Made by a program: the position numbers and the translations under genes. A stretch of DNA of 64,000 bases from Isoetes taiwanensis. Lineage: Eukaryota; Streptophyta; Lycopodiopsida; Isoetales; Isoetaceae. Below are positions 11,065 to 21,013 of this stretch, piece after piece (position 1 is the stretch's first letter; each line of letters starts with the position of its first letter). The stretch lies in contig JAJEKV010000070.1 of the NCBI GenBank assembly GCA_021234155.1, positions 6,147,311-6,211,310 on the forward strand, written 5' to 3'. The notes beneath the pieces are model-generated. The model saw nothing but the letters and a program-made list of their open reading frames with translations, did no database searches and was not told where the DNA came from.

Positions 11065-13155
11065 AATGAAACGCACTAATTTGCTCCAAACGCACTTCAA
11101 AAGGAATCTTTAAAAGATTCCCTAAAATTCCCCAAAAATGTCCATTTTCTCGGTATAGTTGTGACATGTGTGACAATTTGAATATTTTAGGCGCCATTTT
11201 TGAGGGGGGATTTGAACTCAGCTTCCATTAAAAAAAATTTGATACCCTTTTTTGGCCCCCTAGTTTGCTTTGAGAAATAGTAACATTTTCAAGGACTAAA
11301 AAAAATAGACATTGAAAAAAAACAACAAGTCTACTAGAGTGCCAAAAAGGTATTATATTTAAAGTTTTTAAAATCATTACAGGATTATGAACAAAATTGT
11401 AAAAAAATCAACATATTTTGACATTGTCTCACTGAAGCTCACTCTTGCCTTATATACATGCTCTTATTTGCTCTGCCGGCTCGCTATAGACTTCTGTATA
11501 CCAAGACTTCTGTATAACCTTGACTTTTTCAAATTTTATAATGTATTTATTTTTTGTAGTCCATAGTTTCTTCCAAACAAATTTCTAGGTGGTATACATT
11601 CATACCACAATAGATAGTAATGTGTGGACATAGTACGCCAGATAGTTCACACGGTATAAATTTATACCGCAAGAGGACTCAAACGGTATATATTTATACC
11701 GCTCTCTCGGTATAAATTTATACCGCGAGAGCTCTCTCGGTATAAACTTATACCACGAGAGTTCTCTCGGTATAAATTTATACCGCGAGAGTTCTCTCGG
11801 TATAAATTTATACCGGATTTATATATTTTTTATGTATATATAGTATATATATAGTATATATATAGTATATAACAAAAATCAAAAAGTCAACTCTTGCCGT
11901 ATAAATTTATACGGTAAGAGTTCTAGCGGTGTAAATTTATACCATTTTTTTTTACAGGTACGAACGCGAAACCCTCGCTGGCTTCGGTGGGGCAACCAAG
12001 TTAGTGAAAAATTTTTGTCGGATCAGGTCCCGGTAAAAACATTAATATATATATACTATATATATATAAAATATATATATACATCACACTTAAGGGATAA
12101 TTTTATACATTAATATTAGTTTTTTAGTTCAAAAAGTTCTAAATCGATTCTAAAATTTCTGAGCTTGTAATGCAATATTAGAGCATAAATTAGTCAAATC
12201 GTGTTGTTATTTTTACTTTTTTTACTCTACACACATGCTAACTTCACTTTAACAGCTTAAAAGTTGCTACTAAAAGCAAGAAACCCCAAAAAGAACCCCA
12301 AAATGTTACGGAGACACGAAAGTTCTAAGAAGGAAAGCACATGATTTGTCTAAAGGGGTGCGACGAGTAGCAACCCCTCAGAAGTTTACCTATTCATTTG
12401 CAAACAGACAGGAAAGGGCAAGACAGATAAACACTTTGCTAGTAAAGAAATGTGCAGTGACACCCACTGCTACAGATGACAAAATTGCGATGAAGATGCT
12501 CAACATTGACAAGGAGGATGACTATCTTCTGAGCATCACCACGTTGTGGATTGGTTTGTGCAAGCCTAGAGACGTGTACTAATACATCTTCGAGAACAAC
12601 AACGAAGGGCATGGAAGCACAAACCTTCATTACTTCAACTTTTGCTTCCTCTTGTAAATTTTATAAGACATCCTCAACCTGAAACTTCAAATTAATTGTG
12701 AAATATTGTGGATGTATTGGCCTCAGAATACTATGTGATGCAAAAACAATGGTTTGTCATTCAAGCAGTTTGTTCAATTGGCTCTGGATGTGTTTTAAGG
12801 TCAACTAAGACGTTTAGCCAAAGCGGTTGTAAAATAAGAATTTTTTTTCTTCTATAACTGCCAACAAAAAAAATTTCAGGGACAAGGTACAAAAGCATTT
12901 AATTTTTTCATATGAATTTGCCCCATAATAAATCTTTGGCTTTCGTAGCAGTTCTTTTCCCCTCCTAAATGTGATTTTTTTTTTTTTTTTTTCCTCCATA
13001 ACGTTAAACCTTCCTAAAATGTCTGTTTTCATGAGCCGTTTTGTAAATATTTGGACTAAAGATAATAAAAGGATCCTTTTTAGGGGGATTTTAAAATTTT
13101 GTAAATTTTCAGAAGGAATCTTTCAAACGCACTTCTTAAATAAGTGCGTTTCATT
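11065..13155. mobile_element. 2.1-kb TTAA-flanked DNA transposon, non-autonomous
   Basis: The ends are inverted repeats: AATGAAACGCACT at 11,065 and its complement ending at 13,155, with similar sequence continuing further in. Both sides are flanked by TTAA (11,061-11,064 and 13,156-13,159), the duplication made by piggyBac and Kolobok elements. It splits transposase copy 2. Inside are a palindrome array, stretches of TATATAG repeats near 11,830-11,870 and 12,045-12,085, and a 78-residue open frame at 12,346-12,582 with no recognised domain. No transposase was found inside, so it would need help from elsewhere. The superfamily is inferred from the TTAA only. Confidence 0.65.
11591..11943. repeat. 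array of 16-bp palindromes, partly with exact 30-bp period
   Basis: GGTATAAATTTATACC, a perfect palindrome, and close variants occur at 11,653, 11,685, 11,709, 11,739, 11,769 and 11,799. The last four are exactly 30 bp apart and are separated by a second palindrome-like spacer (GCGAGAGCTCTCTC or a variant). Degenerate copies lie at 11,591, 11,899 and 11,928. The array sits inside the TTAA-flanked transposon. Confidence 0.9.
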
Positions 13156-13235
13156 TTAAACATTGTTAAGTGTGGTTTCCTTGCAATTTCCAGTTTTGAT
13201 TGCCTTGATTTTAACATATTTGATTGCTTTAATGT

Positions 13236-14640
13236 AGGCTGCCAACATGCCCCAGAGAGAAGGTTAAGAATAATAAGCAGGATGTTAATTGGAAAGTGTT
13301 TGAACAGGTAAAAGTAGTTTAGATTTTACTGAGTTTTATGTGTGTTAGTGTAGAGGTAAATTAAAGCTTTATCCTCTTCTGCAGCAAGAAGTACAGAACA
13401 AGAAAACTAGGGCTGGCAAGAAACCTTCAAAGGTTACAAGATTGGCATACAAATCAGGTTCTCCTTTTGAATTCCATCAGCATGCAACTAAAACTCTGAA
13501 GACATTTGTTCCACATAATTACAGAGCTCATTGGCAAGCAAAACAATTCAGGCAATGTTTGACAGCATTTGCAGATGATACTATTGTCTCTGTGATAGAT
13601 TTTGCAGAGAATTATGGATTTAAAATTCAACAAGAAGCTCAATCCTGCAATTGGCATACTGACCAGGTCTCCATTCTTGTACACATCACTTATAGAAGAA
13701 TGAGAAAATCAGAAGCAGAAGCAAGACAGAAGAAGGAAGAAGATGACAAAGAGATTAAAAAGAAAAATGCTGTAAAAGAGAAAAGAAAAAATTCATTGAA
13801 AGGAATAAGGAGACTCACTTCTATATCAGTGATGACAAAACTCATGATACTGAGTTTGTCCAGCATTGTCTCCAAAATCATGCAGATTGGCTAAAATCTA
13901 TGGGAATTAACTATAACAAACATGTTTTCTGGAGTGATGGCTGTTCTTCACAGTTTAAGTCTTCAAGACCATTTTACTTCCTTGGTAGGTTTCACAAACA
14001 TCTTTAAAAGGATATTCTCTGGAATTTTTTTGCTAGCTCACATGGAAAAGGTGAGCATGATGGTGCTGGAGCTGTCATCAAGAGGATTCTAACAAAGGAA
14101 CAGATGAAATATGATGGAAAGAAATTGCAGTGTGCAAAGGAGGTGGTTTCATTTCTTAGGTGGTACTTCAACAACAACCCCACTGATAATGACATAACAA
14201 GGTATACTTTACTGGTTTTCCTCTGCATACTTAAAGCACTTAAGCACTTAAAGCACTTAAGCACTTAAGTACTTAGAAATTAAGGGCATGAATCTATAAA
14301 TTGTTTGTGTATGTGGTTGTTAATGGGCTACTCCATTATGTAAAACATGATATTTCCCAGTCCTAAATCAAGATTGTCTTCTTTTTTTATTTTTTGATAT
14401 CGATACTCTTCAACTGTTTCAGCACTGAAAGCACTTACAGATTTGCATGTGTGTACTGCAATTATTAAACACCATTTTTTCTAGGTTCTTCAAGTTTTTC
14501 TTCACAGTATAAAGTTCCAGATCCCTCAGGTCTTTCTTCCGATTAAAAATTTCCAGAGAAACCAATTTGGAAACCTGTTAAGCCAATGCCATCATTTCAA
14601 CAGGAAATTCAAATGCTATTGAGTGATGATTCAACAGGTA
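13236..14640 (+). pseudogene. DFAENY-type transposase, copy 2, catalytic part
   Basis: Exon pieces: about 13,236-13,308; then, after a GT-AG intron (about 13,309-13,384), an exon to about 14,201. A further exon-like piece lies at about 14,487-14,637, with an acceptor (ttctag) and a stop. It carries HWQAKQFRQC, DFAENY (13,598-13,615), NWHTDQ, WSDGCSSQFKS (about 13,930-13,962) and SSHGKGEHDGAGAVIKR (about 14,035-14,085). These three acidic blocks are the likely metal-binding core of a DDE/D enzyme. Lesions: a one-base frameshift near 13,795 and a TAA at 14,005-14,007. It is the same gene as copy 1 but retains the core that copy 1 lacks. Convergent with the RING-like minus-strand gene that ends at 14,708. 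Confidence 0.72.
14230..14275. repeat. AAGCACTTA short tandem repeat
   Basis: Alternating cttaaagcacttaagcac units lie just past the last clear transposase coding block of copy 2. The motif CTTAAG is palindromic. Confidence 0.8.
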
Positions 14641-14707
14641 TAGCATTAACTTAAAATTAGGAATGACAATACATTGATTAACTTTGATGACTAATGCAGA
14701 ATCATAC

Positions 14708-17338
14708 TTACTCTCCTGTGGTGTCATCTCCAGATGCATAAGATCGAGCACTCTCAGATGATGTTTGGCTTCTAGTCCTGCAGAAGTTATCATAAGATTG
14801 TTCATATATTACAATTTAACAGCTTCAAGTAAAATAATAAATATTCACCTTTTGGTTGAAGTTCTATTTTGCATAGACTCCTTCCTTTTTCTTTTCTGCT
14901 TCTCTAGTTTAACAATCTTGGTTTCCTCAACTTTGGTTTCCTCTATGTCATCAACCTTAGTTGCCTCAACCTTGGTTTCCTCCACCACCATATCATCCTT
15001 TTGGATCTCTTGTACCTCCACCACCTCTTCCTCTCCCTTAATATGGCTACTATCCTCTATCTTTTCAATGGTTGCCTGAACAAAGGCTGCAAAAGAATCA
15101 CCGAGTTCCAACACTTCTGCATAATATACCTGCAATATTAACTACTGCCTTCTGCTTTAACTTTTCAACCTCGGCTGCATAATCCACAAATGTTCGAATC
15201 GGTTTTCTCGTGGCTATATAGAATTCCAAGTGACATATCAAGCTCATATGACATGAAAATTAAATTCTAGGTATTGTAAATCAATCAAATGTGATAGTTA
15301 CTTACATGTATCCGAGGACTTCACTGGTTCCTCAAGCTCTTCCTCAAAAGACTTTACAAGGTTTATAGGTGATGCCCATGTGGAAGTATATCCCAAATCT
15401 TCCTGACCATCTGTCAAATCCAATACCTTGGAAGAAAGTTCTGTTGGCTTTTTGCTGTCATCTACAGTACATAGTAGAAAAAGACTTGAGATAAGAAAAG
15501 GAATATGCCTGATTAACAAGACTACAATATCATACCCTTTTTTGGTTTCTTTATGCTACCAAAGTCACCTGCATCAGTCAAACATTAAGTATATCAGATC
15601 ATCAACTAAGAAATGTATTCTTAATGTACTCTACAAGGTACAATCAATGAAAAAAAATTAACTGACAATGTATTGCAATGTATCAATTTGATAATGTACT
15701 CTGATTTAACATTTAAATGTACTCAATGTACTGAATGTACTCTGAAATTCATTGTTCTAAAGTACAATCAATGTAAACTAGCTGATATTGTACTTTGCCC
15801 ACTGATGAGTCATGAAGTATTCAACATAAATCAGAATGTAATTTTGACAGCAACAATAGCAATGTATCTGTCAATTGCTACACTATACAGTTCTCAATAA
15901 CAAGTAATCAGCTATCTACATTATTGCTATCTGATGTGCACATGAAATTAAAAACCCTCATCTTTATAAGTAGTCAATTTGGCAGATTATACATGAGTGA
16001 ATCCACATTATCCAACTACAAAAACTATGTATCTAAATGCTCAATGTAAATGCAAGCCTAAAACCTTTATGCAGAAAAGAATCTAACTATTAAAAAAAGA
16101 AAAGATATTATAATTCAAATGTACATGTACTAACCTTTTGCTGCAAGCAGTCCAAGTGCTACAAACAAATTGCTATTCCATGAGCAATCATGATCAACAC
16201 ATGAAATCTTTGTGCTAGCAAGATAGGATATACACAAACAATAAGGATGTCTGCAGGGTGCCAGAACCACTGGATTCATACCAAAAGATTGCTCACAATA
16301 TGTACATGAAGAAAAAGGCTGAACAATAATCTGATCTGCAAGAATTATAGATTGAAGAGGAGGGGGCTGTAAAGTAAGGATCAAGGAATGTTCTAAAAAT
16401 TCCCTCAGTTCCATTATTTTTTTGTCTCCTGCCTCAGCTGAGCTCATATCAACAGATGTAGCTTGAATCTTTGCATCTACATGTTTCAATTCGGCGAGAT
16501 TCATGTCAATATATTTCTGGAGCTCAACCTGATCCTGCATTCTTGATTCCTTTTCCTTTCCATTTTAAGTGCTGAAATCTTATGGCACTTTCAGATGTTT
16601 GGTCCAGCTTTGATTGTTGATCCTCCAATGCTGCCATTTTTCCTTCAACATTCTTCTCTGCTTCCTGGACCAACCTAATATAAACTGCTCTCTGCCTTTC
16701 CTTGTGCTTCAATGTATCAAGGATCACTTGCCTTCTTTCCTTTAACTTAGTTAGTTTCTTGCTTAAAGATGTCTTCACGTTAGATCTGCTATCTAAGAAG
16801 TTACTTGATAACTTCTAATTGCTCCTTTATGTAACTCTTAGCTGAAGTTCTTGGGCCTTTTGTATTTGTATTGCTAGATTTCACTGTCACCACCTCACTA
16901 AATAGATCAGAATCCTTTTGCTTCGATCTGGCCCATGCTTTAACATCTTCCCAGTCCACTTCTGCACCTTTTAGATGCAATGCAAATGCCCTTGCGAAGT
17001 ACAAAGGGATATAGTGATTTATAACATCTTTTCTTCCAAAAGCAAATTCATACCATTTGCATAATTCTTCTATCCACTTCATATCAATTCTGTCACCCTT
17101 ATAGCCATACCTGGTTGGTGCTTCATCACCCCATATCTCTCTTACCATAGCATCGTACTTCTCGTAAACATCACAAAATTCAGTTGTCTGAGCTGTCTTC
17201 AGAAAACCTGGTGTCATCAGGAGGTAAATTTTCCCTTTTGGCATGTGAACTTGAAGCTTTCTTATTTGCTGGAGGCTTTCCGATCCTTGGAGACTTTCTT
17301 GAACCCTTGGTTGGTGTCTTCTTTGGGGTCTTTGCCAT
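14708..17338 (-). pseudogene. minus-strand transposon gene: basic N-terminus, coiled coil, RING-like finger, acidic tail
   Basis: The start chosen is the Met at 17,338, opening a Lys/Pro/Ser-rich basic stretch (MAKTPKKTPTKGSRKSPR) that looks like a DNA-binding or nuclear-localising tail. A globular region at 17,200-16,805 (FCDVYEKYDAMVREIWG, CKWYEFAFGRKDV) follows, then a coiled coil at 16,780-16,530. A zinc-finger-like part at about 16,280-16,160 has CTYC, CRHPYCLC and CVDHDC, similar to RING but with one residue less between two cysteines. Downstream small exons encode acidic Glu/Val/Thr-rich linker and end in TSSESARSYASGDDTTGE. At least three one-base frameshifts (near 17,185, 16,805 and 16,540) break it. 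It runs tail to tail with transposase copy 2. Its function is unknown; its position suggests a transposon accessory protein. Confidence 0.5.
15615..15775. repeat. AATGTACTC-type short repeats in an intron
   Basis: Scattered copies of AATGTACTC and GTACAATCAATG lie between exons of the minus-strand gene. The motif is the complement of the GAGTACATT repeats at 6,641-6,750. Confidence 0.55.
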
Positions 17339-17689
17339 GTTCACGGTACTTGCAAAATGAACAAAGCAACAAATTTGATTTCATAAGAAAAATTCGTCCG
17401 AAATGAAGATCAAACCTTAAGCCAAACGCATTGGTTTTAATCATGTTAAACCTACATCAATTTAGCTTTTACAATCCAGTTATGTTACTTCTTGAATTCA
17501 TTTTCGGACTGAAATCACAAAAAATTAAAACCACAAAATAAAGAAAGCAAAACTTAAAGGACAGATCACACGGATATGCAGTGCTCAGAACCGGTTCAAA
17601 CGTTCTAGCAGTGCCAATTCTTGGAAAAAAAAAAACAAATGTGAGCTCCACACAAGGCACCCAAAAATGAACTGCCATATAAAAATAGT

Positions 17690-18060
17690 ATCATATAATC
17701 TAAAAACCATGATAGAAATGGTTTTTTATACAACAATTTATTTGATGGCGGAAAACCACATGCTATAGTGGTTTGTCAAAATGAATAGTGGTTTACAACA
17801 TGGTTATTTATGTCAGTTACTAATAAGATAGTAGTTTGCTAAAACTAGTTGTGGTTTATGGAACCATTTCAATACAAACTAAAATTATTAGTGGTTTATG
17901 AAAACTAGTAACGTTTTCTTAAGACCTCTAAATGAATAATGTAATGGTTTGAAGATTAATTCATTGTGTTCAAGAACCATGGATGACAATATGATCTTTG
18001 CAATCACAACTCATTTACCTAAGCATTATTATAGTTTATTTCATGGTGTATCAACAACCA
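17690..18060. repeat. degenerate AGTGGTTTA-rich region
   Basis: Many loosely spaced copies of AGTGGTTTA, ATGGTTT and the complement AACCAT occur here. The pattern resembles subterminal transposase-binding repeats of a DNA transposon, but no terminus is visible. No coding signal. Confidence 0.45.
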
Positions 18061-19195
18061 TCTAACTCTATAGTTGATCTAACCCATCAAATAAATATAT
18101 CTCTTATCATAATATACATACAATAACTTAAGCAGCCCCCTTGTCCATAGAGATTTTGATCGTAGATCGATGCTTGAAATCGATGGTCCAGATCAAAAGC
18201 CCGAAATGGGCGCATGCATCAAGCCCATGATTTTCGTAGGGAAGGTACAAGATTCCTTAAAGGTGGATTTGGTGTAGCCAATCTTACCCGTTAGATCAAA
18301 AGAGGGAGGAGAAACCCTAGCCATTAGTTTTATTATTAAACCGCAATTCCTTTATATTACAGGTGATGAGGTGGCACCCTTATTTACTAAAAAGGTAGTG
18401 AGATGACAAAGCATTTATGGATGGACTTTCTAGGAAGCTTCCTTTTTGTACTTCGCCATCAAATGGCCGTAACTTGTAGTAGAGGGTCGGTTGAAGGTGG
18501 AGCCCATGCCATTGGCTTCCTCTCATCGAGAGCTTTCCAACAAGTAGTGCCTTGGCATCGTTTCGTCGCGGTTGATGTAATGTGATCGAACTCTAAGAAT
18601 CTTGTTGGAATCTTACAATTTTATAGAATGTATAGTAATTTCATGGTGTATCAATAACCATCTAACTCAATAGTTGATCAAGGTCAACCAAGATCAAAAC
18701 CATGACTCATCGTATATATATCTTTTATCATAATATACATACAATAACTTAAGCAGTCCCTTGTCCATAGAGATTTTGATCGTGGATCGATGCTTGAAAT
18801 CGACGGTCCAGATCAAAAGCCTTGTAGGGAAGGTACAAGGTCCCTAGCAAATCTTAGCCATTAGATCAAAAGAAGGAGGAGAAAGACTAGCCATTAGTTT
18901 TATAATTAAACCATAATTCCTTTATATTACAGGTGGCACCCTTATTTAATAAAAAGGTAGTGAGGTGGCAAAGCATTTATAGATGAACTTTCGCTTTCTT
19001 TTCTTACTTCGCCGTCAAATGGCCGTAACTTGTAGTAGAGGGTCGGCTGAAGGTGGGGCCCACGCCATTGGCTTCCTCTTGTTGAGAGCTTTCCAATGAG
19101 TAGTGCCTTGGCATCGTTTCGTCGCAGTTGAAGCAATGTGATCGACCTCTAAGAATCTTTTTGGAATTTTACAATTTTATAGAATCTATGGTAAT
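18035..19195. repeat. two tandem ~600-bp repeat units
   Basis: About 18,040-18,640 and 18,641-19,195 are diverged copies. Both start at TTTCATGGTGTATCAA, share ATTTTGATCG(T)-GATCGATGCTTGAAATCGA, and share GAGAGCTTTCCAA and GCCTTGGCATCGTTTCGTCG. No coding content was recognised. Confidence 0.8.
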
Positions 19196-19737
19196 TTAAA
19201 AAATGTAGGGGAATCTTCAGGGGATCTTTGGGAACCTAGAGACAAAGTCACTAGTGGAGAAGAAAATACAAACGGCAGCGTCAGCATGACCCCCTTGGCA
19301 TGAGTTCTTTTCAGCAGGTCATCACGGCCTTTATGGCATGATAGTTTAGGCTTTACAAGTTACAGTCTCGGACGCGTATTGAGCGATTTGTATTTTGTAA
19401 TTTGTATTGTATTTGTCATTGTTTGCTCTTTTAGAAGTTGTTTTCCATCTTTAAAAAACCAACATACATAGTGCTTTTCTATAACTATATGCGATTTCCC
19501 ATTTACACTTCTTACATGGTTTTCAAATTTCCAATAGGGGTTGAAAATAGATTTATCCCGGTTATGGTTATTCCGTTGTGGCGACGCGAATACTCTCCCA
19601 CGGAATCATAGACTCTCCGGGAATGGGATCCGTTCCAGAAGTCTCGTTTTTCGTACCTGACATCGTCAGCTGTACCCTCTGATGGATCCCAGCCGTTCGT
19701 CTGTAGGGTCCATCCTGGCCGCCCATTTTATCCCTCC

Positions 19738-20196
19738 TCGCGGAATCACACCGCAAAATACCACTGGACGGAATCACCGCCCCTTTATTCCACGCGACGG
19801 AATCACACTGCCTTGATACCGCTGGATGGAACTGCGTATTCTAGCGTTCACCCACGTGGAATCACCAGTGGCAGATTCCACTGGACGGAATACCGTCGAT
19901 GTTATCCCACCAGATGGAATCACCACGTGATGTATTCCGCGAGACGGAATCATCACCTCGAAATTCCGCGAGACGGAACCACTGCGTTGCACTTCTGCAT
20001 GGCGGAATCACCACATTGTAATTCCACTAGACGAAATCACCATGTTATAATTCCGCCACATGGAATCACCACATCGCACTTCCATGCCGCAGAATCACCA
20101 CAATGTAATTCTGCCAGACGGAATCACCGCGTCGTAATTCCACCAGATGGAATCACCACATTATAATCCTCTAGGAAGGAATCACCGCCCCTGAAG
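19738..20196. repeat. 29-bp minisatellite, about 16 units
   Basis: Consecutive 29-30-bp units share the pattern YGGAATCACCRC, then ATTCC, then CYAGA. Every unit contains GGAAT and ATTCC as an inverted pair, so each can fold. Related CGGAATCA motifs extend left to about 19,565. Units abut directly with no unique spacers, so this is a tandem repeat and not a CRISPR array. An open frame running through it on the plus strand is a by-product of the repeat. Confidence 0.9.
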
Positions 20197-20734
20197 GACT
20201 CATCCAGGCCGTCCTGGCCACGTCAGGATGGAATATCCACTGTGGATATTCTCGGTATTTTATTATATCCTATTTTAAGCCCATTCCGGACGACGACCAT
20301 TAATAGCCGTACACAGTACCCCGACAAAGGGTATGATTGCAGCCTCATTGGCCTATCACCATAATCTTGAATTATTGGATAAGTGTTACCTTGTAGGAAA
20401 CTGTGTTTGTGCCGCTTCTGGTGGAGATAAAATAGCTAGAAATGTGTTGCAGGTAGTAATTGAGTAACGTAATAATTATGCAGATCGAAGTTGCAGTCGA
20501 GAGAATGGTCGATTTGATGCAATCCCGTTTAACTCTAGTGTCCAAAAATTTGTTCCTATGTTAAATATGAATCCAGCCGCACAAACTTTGTGTTTCCTTC
20601 ATATATACATTTTATTACTTCAGAGCCAAATATGCGATGAGAAAAAAATGGGAAGATCTTCATATTCGATAGTTGAAAGACTTGAAATTACAGAGCCCTG
20701 GCATGGAAACCATTTCGGAAGGCTATGCATCTCG

Positions 20735-21013
20735 AAATCAACTGAATGAATGATAAAAAAGTAACAAAAGCTGCTCCGTCTGTTCTGGAAAACCGCATTA
20801 CATGGGATAATCTCAACCTTGGGTTTACATGCTTTAATCTCAGGTAGACGGGGAGGACGTCCTTTGGATTCAACATAAGGAATGGAGTAGTACAGAAAAT
20901 TACCATGCTTACCAGCCCGACTCAAGGTTCTTGCACCGATCTCTATGGAATCAAATTGCAGTGCCGCTGATGCATATGTATCTTCTGCGTTTTCATAATT
21001 TAGTGGATCGGCT
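20735..21013 (-). pseudogene. exon-like open frame, unrecognised
   Basis: On the minus strand a good acceptor (tgatgcag) at about 21,014 opens a frame beginning ADPLNYENAEDTYASAALQF. It continues for about 90 residues with protein-like composition (GKHGNFLYYSIPYVESKG) before turning into low-quality sequence. No neighbouring exon was found. It could be a gene fragment carried by a Helitron, whose 3' end lies at 26,815. I do not recognise the family. Confidence 0.3.

Noticed and set aside
14765-15079. Plus-strand Ser/Thr/Val-rich open frame
   Set aside because: It is the complement of the acidic exon of the minus-strand gene, which has splice sites and better context.
5090-17338. Firm assignment of the DFAENY transposase to the Sola superfamily
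   Set aside because: The 4-bp duplication fits, but it is shown only for the MITEs, and I cannot compare the proteins here; kept as a hypothesis.
19738-20196. CRISPR-like array of 29-bp repeats
   Set aside because: Units abut with no unique spacers, and the setting is a plant nuclear genome.
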